A stretch of 31,010 nt of DNA from an uncultured Eggerthellaceae bacterium (GCA_949450265.1 CASTMW010000005.1:1-31010); one strand, 5' to 3'; shown: positions 11,267 through 19,267, counted from the first letter of the stretch. Numbers and translations: made by a program. The notes: generated from the letters alone by a model not told the origin.

Positions 11267-11994
11267 CGCCGTTTCAAGAAGAGAGCCGTCGCGACCGTGT
11301 GATCGTGGCGCTGGACTGCGATGCCGACAAGGCCATCGCCATCGCCTATGAGCTGGCAGGCGAGGCCGCATGGGTGAAGATCGGCATGACGCTGTACTAC
11401 GCCTACGGCACCGACCTGGTGAAGATGTTGAAGAAGCGCGGATACAAGGTGTTCTTGGACCTGAAGTTCTTCGACATCCCGCATCAGGTGGAAGGAGCTG
11501 CGCGCTCGGCGGCGGAGTCGGGCGCCGATATGGTGACCATGCACACGATGGGCGGCGTACCTATGATGCGAGCGGCGCAGGAAGGGGCCGCATGCGGTGC
11601 GGCAGCCATCGGCGCGGTCACACCGGTGACGCTCGGCATCACCGTGCTCACCTCCATGGATGAGCAGACGCTGCATCAGTGCGGAATCGAGCGCCCCATG
11701 CAGGACCAGGTGCTCAGCTTGGCGGCGCTGTCCGCTGAGGCGGGCATATCCGGCGTGGTAGCCTCTCCGCAGGAAGCAGCGGCGCTGCGCGCCCAGATGG
11801 GACCTGACGCCTATATCGTCTGTCCGGGTGTGCGTCCGGCAGGCGCAGCCTTGGGGGATCAGAGCCGCGTCGCCACGCCAGCGGCTGCCTTCGATGCAGG
11901 GGCATCGCATATCGTGGTGGGCCGTCCCATCACCGAGGCGCCCGATCCGGTGGCGGCGTTCCGCGCCATCGCGGCTGAGCTCGAGGTGGGCTGA
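11260..11994 (+). CDS. pyrF: Orotidine 5'-phosphate decarboxylase
   Basis: PyrF decarboxylates OMP to UMP, the last step of the pathway. The signature DLKFFD (Asp67-Lys69-Asp72) is the catalytic charge network, and a C-terminal GRPITEA phosphate loop is present. I start at GTG 11260 because AGGAGG (11248-11253) lies 6 nt upstream; that gives 244 residues and an overlap of 7 nt with pyrD. An in-frame extension further upstream would sit inside pyrD and has no homology. pyrE, which supplies OMP, is not in the window. Confidence 0.96.
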   Translation: MLTPFQEESRRDRVIVALDCDADKAIAIAYELAGEAAWVKIGMTLYYAYGTDLVKMLKKRGYKVFLDLKFFDIPHQVEGAARSAAESGADMVTMHTMGGVPMMRAAQEGAACGAAAIGAVTPVTLGITVLTSMDEQTLHQCGIERPMQDQVLSLAALSAEAGISGVVASPQEAAALRAQMGPDAYIVCPGVRPAGAALGDQSRVATPAAAFDAGASHIVVGRPITEAPDPVAAFRAIAAELEVG

Positions 11995-11997
11995 GCC

Positions 11998-12582
11998 ATG
12001 GCGCGCACAGGGAACCTGTTCGTCATCTCGGGCCCGTCAGGTGCGGGCAAGGGCACGCTGGTGCGGCGATTGCTCGCCGATGTGCCCGATGCGTGGGTGT
12101 CCGTATCGGCCACCACGCGCGCGCCGCGACCTGGCGAGACGGACGGCAAGGAGTACTTCTTCCTTACGCGCGACGAGTTCGAGCGTCGCATCGCCGAAGA
12201 TGGCTTCTTGGAATGGGCTGAATACGATGGCAACCTGTACGGTACGCCCTTGGCATCCATCCGCGAGCATATGGATGCAGGCGAACAGGTCATCCTAGAG
12301 ATCGAAGTGCAGGGTGCCGATCAGGTGCGCGAGCGCATGCCCGCGTGCAAGCTGGTGTTCATCGAACCGCCGTCGCTTGAGGTGCTCGAAGCGCGCCTGC
12401 GCGGGCGCGGCACCAACTCCGAATCGTCTATCGCTAGCCGCATGCGTACCGCAGAGGTGGAGCTTTCGCGCAAAGTGGGGTATGATTTAGTGCTTGTGAA
12501 TGACGACCTTGATGTCGCAGCTGCCGAGCTTGCGGCATATGTTGACCGAATGGCTGAAAAGGATCGAGGCAGAAGAGCATGA
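11998..12582 (+). CDS. gmk: Guanylate kinase
   Basis: Gmk phosphorylates GMP to GDP. The 194-residue protein has the P-loop GPSGAGKGT (residues 12-20), the GMP-binding SATTRAPRPGE and YFF, and the YGTP segment. It follows pyrF by only 3 nt and overlaps rpoZ by 4 nt (ATGA), so it is translated as part of the pyr transcript. In many Actinobacteria a small integration host factor gene (mihF) lies just before gmk; here there is no room for one. Confidence 0.97.
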   Translation: MARTGNLFVISGPSGAGKGTLVRRLLADVPDAWVSVSATTRAPRPGETDGKEYFFLTRDEFERRIAEDGFLEWAEYDGNLYGTPLASIREHMDAGEQVILEIEVQGADQVRERMPACKLVFIEPPSLEVLEARLRGRGTNSESSIASRMRTAEVELSRKVGYDLVLVNDDLDVAAAELAAYVDRMAEKDRGRRA

Positions 12583-12839
12583 GCATCATCGAACCGCCCA
12601 TCGACGTGCTTCTGGAAGACGCTGACAATGACCGTTTCCTGCTGTGCACCATGGCATCGAAGCGCGCACACGACATCAACGACATGATGCGCGGCCAGCG
12701 TGATCGCGCCATCGCATTGCAGACCGCGGTGGAGATCGCACGCGCCGCTGACACCAAGCCGCTGACCATGGCGTTCAACGAGATAGCGCGCGACGACGTC
12801 TCCTTCAACCCTGAGAGCATCGACGTCAAGAACCATTAG
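12579..12839 (+). CDS. rpoZ: RNA polymerase omega subunit
   Basis: Omega is a small chaperone-like subunit of RNA polymerase. The 86-residue protein shows the family pattern: the N-terminal IDVLLEDADNDRFLL, then ASKRAHDIND and a later basic/acidic helix, AVEIARAADTKPLTMAFNEI. The start ATG overlaps the gmk stop in an ATGA junction, the common gmk-rpoZ arrangement. The C-terminus is short and ends in VKNH. Confidence 0.93.
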   Translation: MSIIEPPIDVLLEDADNDRFLLCTMASKRAHDINDMMRGQRDRAIALQTAVEIARAADTKPLTMAFNEIARDDVSFNPESIDVKNH

Positions 12840-12860
12840 GCGCCCTTGCGCCTGTCGGCC

Positions 12861-14081
12861 ATGGCAGAGTTCCAGCGCGTCATACTGATCCATTACCACG
12901 AGATCGGCCTGAAGGGCAAGAATCGCGGCACGTTCGAGCAGCGCTTGCTGCGCAATTGCAAGGATCTGCTGCGTACGTTCCCCGTTGTGGACATCCACCG
13001 CATATCCGGGCGCTTGGTGGTGTTCCTCAAGGAGGGCACCGATCTTGCCACCGCTTGCGCGTGCGAAGAGATGGTCGCGCGCATCCCGGGCGTGGCACGC
13101 GCGTCGTGCGGGTTCAAGTGCCCGCGCACCATAGAGGCCATCTACGAAGCTGCGGTGGTGGCGCTTGGAGAGGCTGGCCCCTTCGGTTCGTTCAAGGTGC
13201 AGGCGCGGCGCAACCATACCGATTTCCCCATCGACTCCATGCAGATGAACCGTTTGGTGGGAGCAGTGCTATGCGAGGCGTTCCCCGATGCGCGCGTACA
13301 GATGAAGGGCTGCGACGTGCAGGTGGATGTGGAGGTCATCCAGAACGCTGCATTCGTCTATGCGAAGAGCATCCGCGGCATCGGCGGCCTTCCGGTCGGC
13401 GTTTCCGGGATGGTCGCCTGCCTGCTCTCGTCTGGCATCGATTCGCCGGTGGCCACGTGGCGCATGGCGCGCCGGGGAGCGATCTGCATCGGCGTGCATT
13501 TCTCAGGTGCGCCGGTCACGGCCGATACCTCATCGTATCTGGTGGATGACATCGCGCAGGTGCTCGCGCAGACCGGATGTATCGCGCGGGTCTATAGCTG
13601 TGCGATGGGGGACTATCAGCGCGACATCTCCGTGAGCGCTCCGCCAGCGCTGCGCGTTATCCTGTATCGGCGCTTGATGCTCAAAGCGGCTCAGAACATC
13701 GCGCGCATCGAAGGGGCGAAGGCGCTGGTGACCGGCGAGAGCCTCGGGCAGGTGGCCTCCCAGACGCTCGATAATATCGCTGCCACTGATGATGCGGTGG
13801 AGCTTCCCATCCTGCGGCCGCTCATTGGCACGGATAAGCAGGAGATCATCGCCGATGCGCAGCGGCTGGGCACGTTCGATATATCGTCCCAGGATGCGCC
13901 GGATTGCTGCACGCTGTTCATGCCGCGCCGTCCAGAGACCCATGCACGGATCGCGGCTGTGCGCGAAACGGAGAGCGCATTCCCTGTTGACACGTGGGCT
14001 GCTCAGCTGGCATACGATGCCCAGGTGACGGATCATCGCTGCTGTGCGTACCGACCGCCGAAGGGCGAACGACACGCGTAG
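12861..14081 (+). CDS. thiI: tRNA 4-thiouridine synthase ThiI
   Basis: ThiI adenylates U8 of tRNA and inserts sulfur; in some bacteria it also serves thiamine synthesis. The 406 residues comprise an N-terminal ferredoxin-like and THUMP region (to about residue 165) and a PP-loop ATPase with LSSGIDSPVATW (about residue 188). A typical DCCTLFMPRRP motif is near residue 347. No C-terminal rhodanese domain is present, as in most Gram-positive ThiI, so sulfur must be delivered in another way. I start at ATG 12861; TTG 12846 is an in-frame alternative adding five residues. Neither has a good Shine-Dalgarno. It is probably the last gene of the pyr transcript. Confidence 0.93.
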   Translation: MAEFQRVILIHYHEIGLKGKNRGTFEQRLLRNCKDLLRTFPVVDIHRISGRLVVFLKEGTDLATACACEEMVARIPGVARASCGFKCPRTIEAIYEAAVVALGEAGPFGSFKVQARRNHTDFPIDSMQMNRLVGAVLCEAFPDARVQMKGCDVQVDVEVIQNAAFVYAKSIRGIGGLPVGVSGMVACLLSSGIDSPVATWRMARRGAICIGVHFSGAPVTADTSSYLVDDIAQVLAQTGCIARVYSCAMGDYQRDISVSAPPALRVILYRRLMLKAAQNIARIEGAKALVTGESLGQVASQTLDNIAATDDAVELPILRPLIGTDKQEIIADAQRLGTFDISSQDAPDCCTLFMPRRPETHARIAAVRETESAFPVDTWAAQLAYDAQVTDHRCCAYRPPKGERHA

Positions 14082-14391
14082 GTGACAGCGCTCCTTTCCT
14101 CTTGGGTCTCCCGATCCAGATCATATCTCTAGCGGATGGCCGTGCGATCTGCGCCGTGCTGGTGTCAGGCGCTCGTTCGATCCGTGTCAGATCCCGATCA
14201 GGTCCGTGTCAGATCCCGATCAGGTCCGTGTCAGATCCCGATCAGGTCCGTGTCAGGTTCCATGCGGACCGGCAGATGGCGACGGATAGGATCGCGTTCG
14301 ACGCAGCGGTATCGCAGGGTGACGATCGTGATGCCGTCAGATCAGATGGCACGGCTATGCTCTCGGAAGAAAGAAGGGAGCAGATGATCGC
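14082..14391 (+). other. Non-coding interval between thiI and comEA
   Basis: This gap of 310 nt holds a 22-nt tandem repeat (14181-14256). Next to it, GGTCCG (14245-14250) can pair with CGGACC (14265-14270). A weak -10-like TAGGAT is at 14287-14292, with no matching -35. A purine-rich AAGAAGGGAG (14371-14380) lies about 11 nt before the comEA ATG and is its likely, somewhat distant, ribosome binding site. I see no convincing rho-independent terminator for the upstream operon. An open frame across 14136-14387 passes through repeats whose period is not a multiple of three and is not credible as a gene. Confidence 0.6.
14181..14256 (+). repeat. 22-bp tandem repeat, 3.5 copies
   Basis: Three identical 22-nt copies start at 14181, 14203 and 14225, each beginning TCCGTGTCAG and ending CGATCAGG, followed by a 10-nt partial copy at 14247-14256. 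Each unit contains two GATC sites. There are no spacers, so it is not a CRISPR array. Exact identity suggests recent expansion or selection as clustered binding sites upstream of the competence genes. Confidence 0.95.
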
Positions 14392-15072
14392 ATGTCATTT
14401 CAAGATTTCGCGCAGAGCGCGCGCAGGTCGTCGCAGATCGGTCGCATCAAGCCGCAGGTCGTCGTGGGCATCGCTGTCATCGTGGTCGTGCTCGCGGTGG
14501 TGCTGGTAGGGCAGGCGGTCGGCATCGCGCAGGGTGGTGACTTCGTGGTGGCAGAAGCGCCCGAGACAGCCTCTGAAACAGCCGATGGCGGAGGGCTTGC
14601 CCCAGCGCAGCCGACGCTCGTGTGCGTGCATGTGACCGGCTGTGTGAACGCACCGGGGGTGTGCAGCTTGGAAGAGGGTGCGCGCGTGTCGGATGCGATA
14701 GCGGCGGCAGGTGGTCTTTCCGCGGATGCGTCGGATGCGGGCATCAATCTGGCGCGCGTGGTTCAAGATGGTGAGCAGATCATCGTACCCAGCGTTGAAG
14801 ACGTGGCTCGCGCAGCAACGTCGAGCGATCTGACGAGCGCCGATCCGTCTGCATCTGCGATGGGAGTTGGTGCGGCGAACGATAAGGTGAACCTCAATAC
14901 GGCTGACGCTTCCCAGTTGCAGACCTTGAGCGGGGTGGGCGAGTCGAAAGCAGCCAAGATCATCGCGTATCGCGAGCAGAACGGCCCGTTCAAGAGCGTC
15001 GATGATCTGTTGAACGTATCGGGCATCGGCGAGAAGACGCTCGAAGCATTGCGTGAGAGCATCTGCGTGTGA
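14392..15072 (+). CDS. comEA: ComEA, membrane-anchored DNA-binding competence protein
   Basis: ComEA binds incoming double-stranded DNA at the cell surface and passes it to the ComEC channel. The 226 residues include a short cytoplasmic N-terminus, one hydrophobic anchor (about residues 23-45), and an Ala/Glu/Ser-rich linker. An SLBB domain (about 76-134, VCVHVTGCVNAPG) and a C-terminal helix-hairpin-helix DNA-binding domain (about 166-226, VNLNTADASQLQTLSGVG) follow. All parts of a Gram-positive ComEA are present. ATG 14392 is the only start before the anchor. The stop overlaps the comEC start (TGATG). Confidence 0.96.
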   Translation: MSFQDFAQSARRSSQIGRIKPQVVVGIAVIVVVLAVVLVGQAVGIAQGGDFVVAEAPETASETADGGGLAPAQPTLVCVHVTGCVNAPGVCSLEEGARVSDAIAAAGGLSADASDAGINLARVVQDGEQIIVPSVEDVARAATSSDLTSADPSASAMGVGAANDKVNLNTADASQLQTLSGVGESKAAKIIAYREQNGPFKSVDDLLNVSGIGEKTLEALRESICV

Positions 15073-17399
15073 TGGAAACGCCTGAAGTCCAGCCTCAGAC
15101 CGATGAGCCGGTAAAGCCCGGGTTGCCGCTCCTGCTTGTCGGTGCGCTGCTCTTCTGGATCGCGTGCGCAGGTGTCTATGGGGCATGCTGTGGATGTGCG
15201 ACCGAACTTTTGGCCTGTGCTGCAGCGGTGGCAGCGGCGCTCTTCGTTGTCGCGCTGGTCGCTTGTGCGTTCAGACGGACGCGCATCGCAGGCGCGTGCG
15301 CGCTGGCGCTCGTATTGGGCGTGCTCTTCGGGCTGGCCGGTGCTTTCCAGATGCACGTTGATGAGGGGACGGTGGGGCATGAGGCAACGTGGCGCTTGAC
15401 CTTGACGAGTGATCCTGTGGAAGGTGACTACGGATGGTCGGCCTTCGCGGATGCCGTTGCCGAAGATGGCATGCACGGGCGCTTCCAGGTCCGCTTCTCC
15501 GATGAGATTGATCTGCTGCGGGGAGATATGCTGGACGTTCGCGGTACGCCTCGCGCGCTCTCGGAGGAGAGCAGGGCGTTCTTTTGGTCGCAAGGCGTGT
15601 GTGCCACCTTATCGGTCGCATCCTTTGAGCCAGTGGCGCCTCCGGTACCGCTTGCGCAGATCCTTCAGATGAGGCGCACGGCCATCGATGCGTTCGCCGC
15701 TCATGGGGGCGATCGAGCAGGTCTGCTCCAAGCGCTCGCATGCGGATATCGCCCCACGATGAATGCCTCGGGTGCCTACGAGGCATTCAAGACGTGCGGT
15801 CTGGCACATCTTGTAGCCGTGTCAGGTGCGCACTTGGCGCTCGTCGTCGGGCTGTTTGATGCGCTGTTGCGTGCGATGCGTATGCCCCGGCGCATCGTGA
15901 TGATTGTCACCATCGCGCTCATCAGTGCGTATCTGGTCTTCGCGGGCATCCCGATATCGGCGGTGCGCGCGGCGTGCATGGTGGTGCTCGCGCTGCTGTC
16001 ATCGGTCGCCAAGCGCCGCAGCGCCTCCCTCAATGCGCTCGCGCTCTGCATCATCGGCATCATCGCGGTCGACCCAACAACGGCCGTTTCCGCATCGTTC
16101 GTGCTCTCGGCAGGCTCCACGCTGGGCATCCTTCTGTTCGCAGGACGCATCGCCTCCTGGTTCGCATTCCAGCATGCACGCCTGCGCGATCTGGTGGCTG
16201 CACCGCTCGGCATGACTCTTGCCTCGAACATCGCGACCTTGCCCTATTCGGCAGCACTCTTCTCGCAGCTTCCCTTCATCGCGCCCGTCGCGAACGTGAT
16301 CGCAGCGCCCTTGTTCGTCCTTGCCTGCACCATGTCCTTGCTCTCGGCGCTCATCGCGTGCGCGGTCCCGGCGGCAGCTGGCCTTATCTGCATGATCGGC
16401 GCTCTTGCGGTCACCCCGCTCTCCGTTGCGGTGAACGCGATTGCGCAGGTGCCCTATGCCTGCATCGCGCTCAGCGTTCCCATGCTCCCCGCGATCGCGC
16501 TCTCCGTGATGCTCGCGATCATCCTCTGGTTCTGGTGGCCACGTTTTGCCGGGCGGCAGGTAGCGGGTGGTATCGGCGCCATGGTGGTGCTCATCTGCGC
16601 TGGCCTGTGGATAGCGCCGCATCTGGCAGGTGACCAGCTGGTGATGCTGGATGTTGGGCAGGGGGATGCGTTCCTCGTGCGCAGCCAAGGGCGCGCCATT
16701 CTGATCGATACGGGCAACCAGGATGCCCTTCTGCGCGAGAACCTGGGGCGCTTGGGCATCACGCGTTTGGATGCGGTGGTGGTGAGCCACCACGATGACG
16801 ACCATTGCGGATCGCTCCCATCGCTTGCGAGCTACGTGCAGATCGGCGCGGTGTATACCGCAGCCGATGCGCTCTTGTGCCCCTGCGATGGCTGCGAGCG
16901 TCTGCGTGAGGACGTGCGATCGGCATGCGGGTCATCGCTTGAGGGTCTTGCCGTAGGATCAACCTTGCAGGTAGGACGGTTCATGTTCACGATCATCTGG
17001 CCTGACAGGTTCGCGGATGCGGGCGGCAACGCCGATAGCGTCTGCCTGCTTGCGCAGCTTGATTGCGACGGGGATGGAGCGTGCGATTGGCGCACGGTGT
17101 TTCTGGGCGATGCCGAGCAGGACGAGCTGGAACGTATGATAGATGCCGGGCGCCTTGGCGCGGTCGACGTGCTTAAAGTGGGTCATCACGGCTCGAAGGT
17201 GTCTTTGAACGAGTCGCTGGCCGATCGGCTCGATCCGAACATCGCGCTGATAAGCTGCGGTCGCAACAACCGATACGGCCATCCCACCGATGAGGCGCTT
17301 TCGTGCTTGGATGATGCGGAGCAGGTGCTGCGAAGCGACCAGATGGGCACGATGGCGCTCGATTTCTCGAAAGAAGGGATAGCGGTGCACTCATCCTGA
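15072..17399 (+). CDS. comEC: ComEC/Rec2 family DNA uptake channel
   Basis: ComEC forms the inner-membrane channel that imports single-stranded DNA during transformation. The protein has 775 residues. The first 100 hold hydrophobic helices and then a soluble DUF4131-like part. A Competence domain of many helices follows, with the diagnostic GLAHLVAVSGAHLALV. A C-terminal metallo-beta-lactamase domain runs from about residue 519 (VMLDVGQGDAFLV, SHHDDDHCGSL, VGHHGSKVS), thought to degrade the non-transported strand. Complete comEA and comEC suggest that transformation is possible, though pilus genes are not in the window. I use ATG 15072; GTG 15069 would add one residue. A CPCDGC cluster within the C-terminal domain is unusual. 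Confidence 0.95.
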   Translation: METPEVQPQTDEPVKPGLPLLLVGALLFWIACAGVYGACCGCATELLACAAAVAAALFVVALVACAFRRTRIAGACALALVLGVLFGLAGAFQMHVDEGTVGHEATWRLTLTSDPVEGDYGWSAFADAVAEDGMHGRFQVRFSDEIDLLRGDMLDVRGTPRALSEESRAFFWSQGVCATLSVASFEPVAPPVPLAQILQMRRTAIDAFAAHGGDRAGLLQALACGYRPTMNASGAYEAFKTCGLAHLVAVSGAHLALVVGLFDALLRAMRMPRRIVMIVTIALISAYLVFAGIPISAVRAACMVVLALLSSVAKRRSASLNALALCIIGIIAVDPTTAVSASFVLSAGSTLGILLFAGRIASWFAFQHARLRDLVAAPLGMTLASNIATLPYSAALFSQLPFIAPVANVIAAPLFVLACTMSLLSALIACAVPAAAGLICMIGALAVTPLSVAVNAIAQVPYACIALSVPMLPAIALSVMLAIILWFWWPRFAGRQVAGGIGAMVVLICAGLWIAPHLAGDQLVMLDVGQGDAFLVRSQGRAILIDTGNQDALLRENLGRLGITRLDAVVVSHHDDDHCGSLPSLASYVQIGAVYTAADALLCPCDGCERLREDVRSACGSSLEGLAVGSTLQVGRFMFTIIWPDRFADAGGNADSVCLLAQLDCDGDGACDWRTVFLGDAEQDELERMIDAGRLGAVDVLKVGHHGSKVSLNESLADRLDPNIALISCGRNNRYGHPTDEALSCLDDAEQVLRSDQMGTMALDFSKEGIAVHSS

Positions 17400-17422
17400 C
17401 CATCCTTGCGAGCGCGGTGGTT

Positions 17423-17428
17423 TAAAAT
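17423..17428 (+). promoter_or_regulatory. -10 box TAAAAT of a leaderless holA promoter
   Basis: TAAAAT ends exactly 6 nt before the holA ATG, so transcription would start at or within a base of the start codon. No Shine-Dalgarno is present and no TTGACA-like -35 is found 16-18 nt upstream. Confidence 0.6.
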
Positions 17429-17434
17429 ATTCCC

Positions 17435-18406
17435 ATGACGACACAGAAGAACAACGAGCTGCTCGCGGCGTATCTGGTCGTGGGCGACGATCTGCTGAAA
17501 CGCGAAGCGGTCGTGCGTAAGCTGCATCAGCGGTTGGAGAAGCTGGGGGACCTGTCCTTCAACCTTGACGTGCTGGACGGTGCGACCTGTGATGGCACCG
17601 AAGCGGTCAGCGCGTGCAACACCATCCCGTTCGCCAGCGAGAAGCGCCTCGTGCAGATCAACGATGCGGATAAGCTGAAGAAGGCGGCATCTGAGGCGCT
17701 CGTTGCCTATCTTGAGCAGCCCTGTCCATCCACCGTGCTGCTCTTGCTGGCCGAGAAGCTGGCGAAGAACACCCGGCTGTACAAGGCGGTGGCGGCTTTG
17801 GGCAAGCAGGCCATCATCGATTGCGCGGCACCGAAGAGCTACAAGATGGGCGAGCACGTTCGCGCTATGGCTCCCTCGCATGGCATCACCATCACGGCAG
17901 GCGGCGCTGCCAAGCTGGTCGAGCTTGCGGGCACCGACACGGTGCGCCTCGATACCGAATTGCGCAAGCTGGCGTTGGCGCATCGCGGTGCCGATCCGGT
18001 GAACGAGAACGAGGTGATGGCCCTTGTTGCCGATACCTCCACAGTGAAACCCTGGGAGCTGACCGATGCGTTCGCCGCGCGCGACCTTGCCCGCTGCCTG
18101 GCCTATCTGCCACGGGTCGAAGGGAGCGCCCCCATCGCAGTGCTCTCAATGTGCACGACGCGCATCCGCGAGCTGATGTGCGCGCGTGCCGTTCTGGCGC
18201 GAGGCGGCGGGAGCGCACAGGTGGCGGCGGAGCTGGGATTGCCGGACTGGAAAGTGAAGAATCATATCGGATGGGCGCGCCGATTCAGCGATGCGGAACT
18301 GCGGGCAGCACTGCGGTGCTCCATGGAGACCGAGCGCGCAATGAAGAGCGGCACCCCGCAGGATGCCGCTCTTGCCGATTGGTTCATATCGGTGTTGGCA
18401 CGCTAG
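17435..18406 (+). CDS. holA: DNA polymerase III delta subunit
   Basis: HolA is the clamp-loader subunit that opens the beta sliding clamp. The 323-residue protein matches the family in length and in its pattern: N-terminal AAA-like region beginning AAYLVVGDDLLKREAVVRKL, then ALVAYLEQPCPSTVLLLLAEKL, a helical middle, and the C-terminal collar around ELGLPDWKVKNH. Assignment also rests on the very common comEC-holA-rpsT order. ATG 17435 is set by the leaderless promoter. Its stop lies 1 nt from the rpsT stop on the other strand. Confidence 0.93.
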   Translation: MTTQKNNELLAAYLVVGDDLLKREAVVRKLHQRLEKLGDLSFNLDVLDGATCDGTEAVSACNTIPFASEKRLVQINDADKLKKAASEALVAYLEQPCPSTVLLLLAEKLAKNTRLYKAVAALGKQAIIDCAAPKSYKMGEHVRAMAPSHGITITAGGAAKLVELAGTDTVRLDTELRKLALAHRGADPVNENEVMALVADTSTVKPWELTDAFAARDLARCLAYLPRVEGSAPIAVLSMCTTRIRELMCARAVLARGGGSAQVAAELGLPDWKVKNHIGWARRFSDAELRAALRCSMETERAMKSGTPQDAALADWFISVLAR

Positions 18407-18407
18407 G

Positions 18408-18974
18408 CTATTCGGCGTCCTTCTCTTCGTCGGTCGGTGCCTCGGCGGCATCATCGGCTGCTTCCGCAGCGTCGTCGGCCTCAGCTTCGGCGGCAGCGGC
18501 TGCCTCAGCCTCGGCAGCTTCCTTGGCAGCCTTCTCCTTGCGCTTGATGGCGGCAGCCTCTTCCTTCTTCTGCTTCTCGGCACGCTTAGCCTTCTCTTTG
18601 GAGGCAGCTTCCAGGGCGGCCTTGCGCTCAGCCTTCGCAGCAGCCTTCTTATTGCCGGTCTTCTCCTGCTTCTTGGGGGCTGGCTTCTGGTATGCCGCGC
18701 GATCGGCGTCGGTCACCACGGTGTTGGCCAGGCACATGATGCCGCTCTTGCGGTTGGCGGCCTGGTTCTTGTGGATGACGCCCTTGGTCACCGCCTTGTC
18801 CATCAGGCGGCAAGCAGCAACGGCATCGGCATAGGCTTCGGCACCGTTGCCGGCATCCACCGCTTCGCGCACGCGACGCGTGGCGGTCTTCAGCTCGCTC
18901 TTGACCGCACGATTGCGCATGCGACGCTTCTCGTTGGTGATAATGCGCTTCTTCTGTGACTTGATGTTCGCCAT
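18408..18974 (-). CDS. rpsT: 30S ribosomal protein S20 with long C-terminal extension
   Basis: S20 binds 16S rRNA early in small-subunit assembly. The first 90 or so residues are a typical S20 (MANIKSQKKRI, NEKRRMRNRAVKSELKT, then HKNQAANRKSGIMCLAN). Ordinary S20 ends about there, but this protein has 188 residues. The extra part is low-complexity: Lys/Ala/Glu-rich helix-forming sequence that turns to almost pure Ala/Glu/Asp and ends in EEKDAE. I start at the ATG complementary to 18972-18974, with GAAGGGAA just upstream. A longer open frame upstream (to 19016) has no homology. It is the only minus-strand gene here and is convergent with holA. Confidence 0.96.
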   Translation of the reverse strand: MANIKSQKKRIITNEKRRMRNRAVKSELKTATRRVREAVDAGNGAEAYADAVAACRLMDKAVTKGVIHKNQAANRKSGIMCLANTVVTDADRAAYQKPAPKKQEKTGNKKAAAKAERKAALEAASKEKAKRAEKQKKEEAAAIKRKEKAAKEAAEAEAAAAAEAEADDAAEAADDAAEAPTDEEKDAE

Positions 18975-19159
18975 GTTCGTTCCCTTCGGTCGGATCCACT
19001 CGGATGCGCCCCTCAAGGGTGATCTGCAGATATGGCTGGGATGATGAGCAGACGAAACGCGGTGCCCCAGGCGGGCTTCCCATGCGCGCGACCTTCGGGA
19101 TTTTCAGATCGCTTCTCGTCTCCTGCTGGCATCCTTCATGCAGCCACGTCTGCGGATCG

Positions 19160-19176
19160 GCCATGGTTCCCATGGC
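19160..19176. repeat. Perfect inverted repeat GCCATGG-TTC-CCATGGC
   Basis: Seven-base arms separated by 3 nt lie about 25 nt upstream of the lepA -10 box, overlapping where regulators often bind. No T-run follows on either strand, so it is not a terminator. It could be an operator; no known regulator is identified. Confidence 0.6.
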
Positions 19177-19201
19177 TCGCGCCTTGCTGGACACAATGCG
19201 A

Positions 19202-19207
19202 TAGAAT
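19202..19207 (+). promoter_or_regulatory. -10 box TAGAAT of lepA
   Basis: TAGAAT is the same -10 hexamer found before hrcA, the 60-aa membrane protein gene and the PASTA gene. Transcription would begin near 19214, giving a leader of about 54 nt. A clear -35 is absent; TTGCTG at 19184-19189 is too close. Confidence 0.55.
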
Positions 19208-19215
19208 AGCGCATT

Positions 19216-19238
19216 GTCGTGACGAAGTCACGGCTTTT
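19216..19238 (+). terminator. Terminator-like hairpin in the lepA leader
   Basis: An 8-pair stem (19216-19223 with 19227-19234, one G-U) with loop GAA is followed by TTTT (19235-19238). It lies at the very 5' end of the predicted lepA transcript, so it is more likely a 5' stabilising or attenuating structure, or a terminator for transcripts entering from upstream, than the end of a gene. Confidence 0.45.
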
Positions 19239-19267
19239 CTGCAGATGGGCTCCAAGCTCGTGAAACG

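Larger units (their letters stand above)
18975..19267. other. Divergent rpsT-lepA intergenic region
   Basis: This 293-nt interval must hold the rpsT promoter (minus strand) and the lepA promoter (plus strand). On the plus strand I see a perfect dyad (19160-19176), a -10 box (19202-19207) and a 5' leader hairpin (19216-19234). On the minus strand a weak pair, TTTCGT and CATATC with 17 nt between, ends about 45-50 nt before rpsT; I do not consider it reliable. No tRNA or small ORF is convincing. Confidence 0.5.

Noticed and set aside
14181..14256. Possible CRISPR array
   Set aside because: The copies are directly adjacent with no spacers, and there are no cas genes.
14136..14387. Open frame over the region before comEA
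   Set aside because: It is built on the 22-nt repeat, whose length is not a multiple of three, so it repeats in shifting frames; composition is Arg/Ser-rich and unlike the neighbouring proteins.
18975..19016. N-terminal extension of S20
   Set aside because: S20 homology starts exactly at MANIKSQKK with a Shine-Dalgarno just before it; the upstream codons are leader sequence.
18975..19267. A tRNA or small RNA gene in the rpsT-lepA gap
   Set aside because: No cloverleaf arms or T-loop consensus could be found; only a dyad, a promoter and a hairpin are supported.
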